A stretch of DNA of 11,632 nt, taken from Clostridiales bacterium. Its GTDB lineage: Bacteria > Bacillota > Clostridia > Oscillospirales > Acutalibacteraceae. The position numbers and the translations under genes were made by a program. Every line of letters starts with the position of its first letter. Position 1 is the first letter of the stretch. Of this stretch, positions 7,787-11,632 are shown piece by piece. The stretch covers positions 1 through 11,632 of the forward strand of contig JAAZFZ010000085.1 in assembly GCA_012511485.1 (NCBI GenBank), given 5' to 3'. The notes under the pieces are model-generated. The model saw only the letters and a list, made by a program, of their open reading frames with translations, was not told the origin of the DNA and did no database searches.

Positions 7787-7811
7787 CGCGAATACAATTT
7801 AATGGTATTAT
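7783..7811 (+). promoter_or_regulatory. Probable sigma-A promoter for the phosphatase/kinase module
   Basis: TTGACG at 7783-7788 and TATTAT at 7806-7811 are separated by exactly 17 bases, and each differs from the consensus at one position. The -35 overlaps the TGA stop (7784-7786) of the GH88-like gene. Transcription would begin near 7818, about 45 bases before the phosphatase ATG. It lies in the longest gap between genes in the window (7787-7862), and no terminator precedes it, so it would be an internal promoter added to read-through from upstream. Confidence 0.6.
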
Positions 7812-7862
7812 TACGGACAGAGACATAAAAAAGTGTGATATTTTCACTAAGGCGGTGAGAAA

Positions 7863-8627
7863 ATGGTTGACATACATTGTCATGTGCTTCACGAAATGGA
7901 TGACGGAGCAAAGTCTCTGGCTGATTCCATTCAGCTTTGTATGCTGGGAGCAGAAAACGGAATTGAAAAAATCGTGTTAACTCCTCACCTGCCGAACATA
8001 AACGATATTGATGAATTCATTGAAAAAAGGGACGAGAAAATTGCAGAGCTTCAAAATGAAATCGACGAAAGGCAAATCGATGTTGAAATTTATCCCGGCG
8101 CAGAGGTATATGTAAATGACGATATTTTTTTCTCTCACAATCTTAAAAAGGCTGCGATTAATTCGGGGAAGTATTTTTTGAGTGAGTTTGACTTTTTCGG
8201 TCTGAGTATGGACAGAATCTGCAGATACCTTGATGAAGTCAAGAAAAACGGACTTATTCCCATTATAGCTCACCCTGAAAGGTACGATTATTTTCAGAGG
8301 GATTACAACAAGATTAATTATCTGGTTGCCGAAAAGGATGTACTGTTTCAAGTGAATGCGGGTAGCCTGGCAGGGCTAGGTACAAGAGAGGAATTTTTTT
8401 TAGCATACCAGATGGTCAAAAAAAATATAGCAAGTTTCATAGGAACCGATGCACACTCTGTCAAAGGCAGAGCAAACGATTTACTAAGACTCACACATTT
8501 TTTCCCGCCCGACATTGAGCATAGGAGCTTAGACTATATGGTGAATATTGCTCCGGAATCGGTGCTCAAAAACGAGCAGCTTCCGAAAATAAACAGAGGA
8601 AGGCTGCAAAAAGGCAGATGGCTTTAA
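7863..8627 (+). CDS. CpsB/YwqE-type PHP-domain protein tyrosine phosphatase
   Basis: A 254-residue manganese-dependent phosphatase that removes phosphate from the tyrosine cluster of the partner BY-kinase, resetting the CPS assembly cycle in the cytoplasm. The metal-binding residues of the PHP fold are all visible: Asp3, His5 and His7 in MVDIHCHVLH, the Asp13-Asp14-Gly loop, His42 in TPH, Glu81 in PGAEVYV, His137 in IIAHPERY, and Asp196 and His198 in GTDAHS. The length is normal for the family. The usual DIHxHILPGxDDG is changed to DIHCHVLHEMDDG, which keeps the metal ligands. ATG 7863 has a GGCGGTGAG ribosome binding site directly upstream. The kinase follows 37 bases after the stop, consistent with co-expression as an enzyme/substrate pair. 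Confidence 0.92.
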   Translation: MVDIHCHVLHEMDDGAKSLADSIQLCMLGAENGIEKIVLTPHLPNINDIDEFIEKRDEKIAELQNEIDERQIDVEIYPGAEVYVNDDIFFSHNLKKAAINSGKYFLSEFDFFGLSMDRICRYLDEVKKNGLIPIIAHPERYDYFQRDYNKINYLVAEKDVLFQVNAGSLAGLGTREEFFLAYQMVKKNIASFIGTDAHSVKGRANDLLRLTHFFPPDIEHRSLDYMVNIAPESVLKNEQLPKINRGRLQKGRWL

Positions 8628-8664
8628 AATCGCAGTTACATGAAAAGAAATGGGAGTGTTTTTT

Positions 8665-10434
8665 ATGCAGGAAAGGTATGACTCGCGCAACTATAACAAT
8701 AACAACAACTTTTATAACAGAGCTTCCGGCGGGATAACAACCGAAAGCGTTGATATAGCCAGAATCGGGAAAGCACTTTTCCAAAGGCTTTGGGCAATAA
8801 TCATTGTTGGTGCGGTTCTTGCCGGCTGTTTTTTCGTATATGCAAAGATAAGCTACAGTGCAATTTTTGCATCTTCAGCCACTCTTCAGTTTACAACAAC
8901 AAAACAGATAACTGTTTATGAGGAGGATGAAAACGGTAAGATTATTTCTTCATATAACGAGAACACCGTTCCCTACGCTTCCGCTGATGTTGAGCTATAT
9001 CAATTCCATATAACTAGCGATAAGATGGTTAATAACATATATGATGCCCTCGAGAAGCTCTACAGGGAAGGAAAAATGGAAAACAAGTACACACGAAGTG
9101 AAATTTTCCGTTCGTTAAGAATTAACGCAACCGACATCAAGGGTATATTTGAAGTCGCAGTAGTACATCCGAATGAAGAATTTTGTGAAAATGCAATTAA
9201 TGTTGTAATTGAGACCTATCCGGAATATCTGAAAATTTTTGATACAACACTCGGCGTAGAAGTTATCAACGCCCCTAAAGCCCCGAGTGTCAGCAATTCC
9301 GACAATGCAACAAAAAGAGCCTTGTACGGGTTTGTAATAGGTGCCATGATAGTTGTCACAATGGTGTTTATCACCGAAATGCTCACTGACACAGCCAGAA
9401 GCGTTGACGATATTCGCAATAAAACAACGGCAAAATTACTCGGTGCAGTGCCTCTCATCGAATCCTCAGGCAACAAGCTTTTCGGTTCACGAAGGTATAA
9501 ACATAGCCTGCTTATTACCGACGAAAGCTCAGTCAATTTTGCATTTATTGAAACCTTTAAATCAATACGAACTAAAATTGAAAACATAGCGGCCGAAAAA
9601 TCATACAAGACCTTCATGGTTACGAGTACATTCGAGGATGAAGGCAAGACAACCGTTGCTACAAACATTGCTTGCGCACTTGCGCAGAAGGGCAAATCGG
9701 TTCTGCTTGTTGACTGTGATATGAGAAAGCCTGCAATTCTTAGAATTCTCGGCCTAAAAGAAACAGAAGAGATCGGTTTAATTCCGATTATTAAAGGTGA
9801 GTCCACATATGCTGAGTCAATAAAATATATTAAATCTGTTGGTATATTTGTGCTGTCTTCGGGTGGCTGCACAATGAAGTCCACCGAAATGCTTGACGTT
9901 GAAAAGGTCAAAAGTGTATTTGACCAGGCAAGAGAGGAATTTGATTATATTATCATTGACACTCCTCCTGCCCGTGTTGTGACAGACGCCATGGTAATCG
10001 CTCCGCTTGTCGATGCTTTGATTTTTGCCGTGAGAAATGACTATGCGAAGATAAACCATATCAATGATACCATTGAAGAGCTTTCAACTTCGGATATAGA
10101 TGTTGCTGGCATAATCCTTACTATGGCCGGCAATGATGTAACCTCAAGGTATTACAGCCGAAAGAGCTACAAATACCGCAGATACTACAGCCGCTATGGC
10201 GACGGAAGATATGGCTACGGATATTCCGGGTATTACGGAAAGAACGGCTATTACGGCTACGGTGGTGGTTACGGTGGTTACGGCGGTTACGGCGGTTACG
10301 GCGGTTACGGCAGTCATGGCTACGGCTACGGCTACGGGCACGAGAGCAAAAACAGCAAGAAAAAGGAAGAAAGAACGGATAAATTTAAGAGCAAGAAAAA
10401 TAAAAAGCCGAAGAATGATTTGGAAAATAAATAA
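8665..10434 (+). CDS. Fused Wzz/BY-kinase (CpsC+CpsD), polysaccharide chain-length tyrosine autokinase with long Gly/Tyr tail
   Basis: A 589-residue membrane autokinase that controls polymerisation and export of the polysaccharide. The Wzz part has a five-Asn run (residues 11-15), a first membrane segment at about 42-60, a short extracellular domain, a proline-containing stretch before the membrane (APKAP), and a second segment at about 219-240. The kinase part has an E-x2-K-x2-R oligomerisation motif (Glu296, Lys299, Arg302), Walker A EDEGKTT with Lys328, Walker A' VDCDM with Asp350 and Asp352, and Walker B IIIDTPP with Asp432. Residues 496-557 carry 23 tyrosines, the autophosphorylation cluster; a lysine-rich tail (558-589) follows. 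In streptococci CpsC and CpsD are separate; here they are one chain, as in proteobacterial Wzc. The start is ATG 8665, six bases after GGGAGTG; ATG 8650 has a poor site. Confidence 0.92.
   Translation: MQERYDSRNYNNNNNFYNRASGGITTESVDIARIGKALFQRLWAIIIVGAVLAGCFFVYAKISYSAIFASSATLQFTTTKQITVYEEDENGKIISSYNENTVPYASADVELYQFHITSDKMVNNIYDALEKLYREGKMENKYTRSEIFRSLRINATDIKGIFEVAVVHPNEEFCENAINVVIETYPEYLKIFDTTLGVEVINAPKAPSVSNSDNATKRALYGFVIGAMIVVTMVFITEMLTDTARSVDDIRNKTTAKLLGAVPLIESSGNKLFGSRRYKHSLLITDESSVNFAFIETFKSIRTKIENIAAEKSYKTFMVTSTFEDEGKTTVATNIACALAQKGKSVLLVDCDMRKPAILRILGLKETEEIGLIPIIKGESTYAESIKYIKSVGIFVLSSGGCTMKSTEMLDVEKVKSVFDQAREEFDYIIIDTPPARVVTDAMVIAPLVDALIFAVRNDYAKINHINDTIEELSTSDIDVAGIILTMAGNDVTSRYYSRKSYKYRRYYSRYGDGRYGYGYSGYYGKNGYYGYGGGYGGYGGYGGYGGYGSHGYGYGYGHESKNSKKKEERTDKFKSKKNKKPKNDLENK
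10270..10311 (+). repeat. Nine-base tandem repeat encoding Tyr-Gly-Gly
   Basis: Four complete copies of TACGGYGGT occupy 10270-10305 (units start at 10270, 10279, 10288 and 10297), followed by a partial fifth (TACGGC, 10306-10311). The last three full copies are identical. Each unit encodes Tyr-Gly-Gly inside the kinase's tyrosine tail, so gain or loss of a unit by slippage would change the number of phosphorylatable tyrosines without shifting the frame. Confidence 0.85.
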
Positions 10435-10482
10435 AAACAGACTTTGAGTAAAAAATAAATTATAATATTAGAGATGAGTCAA

Positions 10483-11619
10483 GTGTCAAAACGCATTTAT
10501 CTTTCTCCCCCCCATATGAACGGCAGTGAAATCGGTTATATTCAGCAGGCTTTTGATGAAAATTGGATAGCCCCTGCCGGGCCGAATCTGACAGGCTTTG
10601 AAGCCGAGATGTGCGAATACAACGGCATCAGGTGCTCAGTCGCACTGTCCTCAGGCACGGCTGCAATGCACTTGGCTCTAAGGTATATTGGTATTACAAG
10701 GGGAGATGTCGTGTTTTGCTCCGACCTGACATTATCGGGCAGTTGCAACCCGGTGATATATGAAGGGGCAAAGCTTGTTTTTATCGATTCGCAGGAGAGC
10801 AGCTGGAACATGAGCCCCGTAGCTTTGGAGAAGGCACTCAAAGCTGCAAAAAAAAGGGGGACACTTCCGAAAGCTGTTATCATAGTTGACCTTTACGGCC
10901 AAAGTGCGAATTACGATAAGATACTCCCTCTTTGCAGGGAATACGGAGTTCCTGTCATCGAGGATGCGGCTGAGGCTCTGGGAGCTGAGTTTAACGGCAG
11001 AAAATGCGGGACCTTCGGGGAAATATCCATATTCTCGTTTAACGGCAACAAAATAATCACAACCTCCGGCGGCGGTATGGCGGTTTCCGATGACGCTCAG
11101 GCTATAGAAAAAATCCACTTCTGGGCAAATCAGGCAAAGGAGCCGGCAAACTACTATCTGCATAAGGAGTTGGGCTTTAATTACAGGATGTCTAACATCT
11201 GCGCAGGCATAGGCAGGGGTCAGCTTAGAACCCTTGACGAGAGAATAGCAAGAAGAAAAGAGATTAATGCATTTTATATAGAAAGCTTTAAAAGCCTTCC
11301 CGTAACTGCCGCACCGGTTTTTGAGGGTAGCAAGCCCAACTACTGGCTCACGGTATTTACAATAGATGAAGGCTGTGAAAAAACTCCAGATGAAATAATT
11401 TCAGCCCTTGCCGCAGACAATATAGAGGCAAGAAGGGCGTGGAATCCAATGCATTCTCAGCCGTATTACAGTGATTGCGAATACTTCAAAGAGAACGAGG
11501 ATTTCAGCGTTTCTGAGCATATTTTCCAACGGGGAATATGTATGCCTAGCGGCTCGCAGATGACGGCAGAGGACCTTGAAAGGGTTGCAAAGGTGTTTTC
11601 GTCAGCTTTCGGCAAATAA
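10483..11619 (+). CDS. DegT/DnrJ/EryC1/StrS-family PLP aminotransferase (EpsN/PglE-like)
   Basis: A 378-residue fold-type I aminotransferase that would convert a UDP-4-keto-6-deoxy-HexNAc to the 4-amino sugar with glutamate as amino donor, supplying a precursor for the polymer. Numbering from ATG 10474, the catalytic lysine is Lys193 in SFNGNKIITTSGGG and the PLP-ring Asp is Asp164 in EDAAEALGA. Near the N-terminus are IYLSPPHM, NWIAPAGP and the phosphate-binding SSGTAAMHLAL; NYWLTVF and SQPYY follow near the C-terminus. The closest recognisable type is PglE/EpsN. GTG 10483 is preferred because the product then begins MSKRIYLSPPHM as relatives do and the purine-rich site lies at a workable distance; ATG 10474 adds three residues and has no room for a ribosome binding site. 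The matching 4,6-dehydratase is not in the window. Confidence 0.9.
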   Translation: MSKRIYLSPPHMNGSEIGYIQQAFDENWIAPAGPNLTGFEAEMCEYNGIRCSVALSSGTAAMHLALRYIGITRGDVVFCSDLTLSGSCNPVIYEGAKLVFIDSQESSWNMSPVALEKALKAAKKRGTLPKAVIIVDLYGQSANYDKILPLCREYGVPVIEDAAEALGAEFNGRKCGTFGEISIFSFNGNKIITTSGGGMAVSDDAQAIEKIHFWANQAKEPANYYLHKELGFNYRMSNICAGIGRGQLRTLDERIARRKEINAFYIESFKSLPVTAAPVFEGSKPNYWLTVFTIDEGCEKTPDEIISALAADNIEARRAWNPMHSQPYYSDCEYFKENEDFSVSEHIFQRGICMPSGSQMTAEDLERVAKVFSSAFGK

Positions 11620-11632
11620 TTTTGATGGAAAA

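Noticed and set aside
7783..7980. A 65-codon frame starting at TTG 7783 and running into the phosphatase gene
   Set aside because: It overlaps the phosphatase in another frame, has no ribosome binding site, has its start inside the promoter -35, and its protein matches nothing recognisable.
9216..9911. Long antisense frame (231 codons) inside the kinase gene
   Set aside because: The + strand frame here contains the conserved Walker motifs, and the antisense protein shows no recognisable domain.
10144..10341. Antisense frame of Val/Ala/Thr repeats opposite the tyrosine tail
   Set aside because: It is the complement of the TAC-GGY repeat; the hydrophobic low-complexity protein is a composition artefact.
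10461..10466. Perfect TATAAT just upstream of the aminotransferase
   Set aside because: The sequence 17 bases upstream (CAGACT) is a poor -35, and TTGAGT at 10444 is only 11 bases away. The start would leave almost no leader. The stretch is simply AT-rich.
11625..11632. ATGGAAAA at the right edge as the start of the next gene
   Set aside because: Only eight bases remain and no ribosome binding site precedes them.

Overview
The window is a stretch of a capsular or exopolysaccharide (CPS/EPS) biosynthesis locus with every gene on the + strand. It most resembles a low-to-moderate-GC Firmicute of the Clostridia (Oscillospiraceae/Lachnospiraceae type). The reasons are strong AGGAGG-type ribosome binding sites, frequent TTG and GTG starts, a PHP-type CpsB/YwqE tyrosine phosphatase instead of a low-molecular-weight phosphatase, and an EpsG-type polymerase. 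The species cannot be named from the sequence.

Positions 1-7786 are the assembly genes, packed head to tail with ATGA overlaps or gaps of a few bases. In order they are a 5'-truncated GT2 glycosyltransferase, an EpsG/Wzy-like polymerase, a GT32-like sugar transferase with a DxD motif, a GT4 glycosyltransferase, a serine-acetyltransferase-like left-handed beta-helix O-acetyltransferase, a second GT2, and a second GT4 interrupted by one in-frame TGA. Last comes a membrane-anchored GH88/GH105-like (alpha/alpha)6-barrel protein. Together they would build, decorate, polymerise and possibly trim a repeat unit.

Positions 7787-8664 begin a second module. A near-consensus sigma-A promoter (TTGACG, 17 bp, TATTAT) overlaps the stop codon of the GH88-like gene. 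It precedes the CpsB-type phosphatase, which is followed by a fused Wzz/BY-kinase (CpsC+CpsD in one chain, 8665-10434). That kinase ends in a very long Gly/Tyr tail and a lysine-rich extension. The last complete gene (10483-11619) is a DegT/EpsN/PglE-like PLP aminotransferase, which would make a 4-amino sugar nucleotide. No flippase, initiating phosphoglycosyl transferase or terminator is visible, so the locus continues on both sides.

This is mostly a recognisable CPS locus rather than a new system. The points worth a second look are the nonsense-interrupted GT4, the expanded tyrosine tail with its 9-bp coding repeat, the GH88-like protein in a biosynthetic operon, and the phosphoregulatory pair sitting late in the locus behind its own promoter. 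Several starts proposed here differ from the longest possible reading frame because the Shine-Dalgarno position favours an internal TTG, GTG or ATG.
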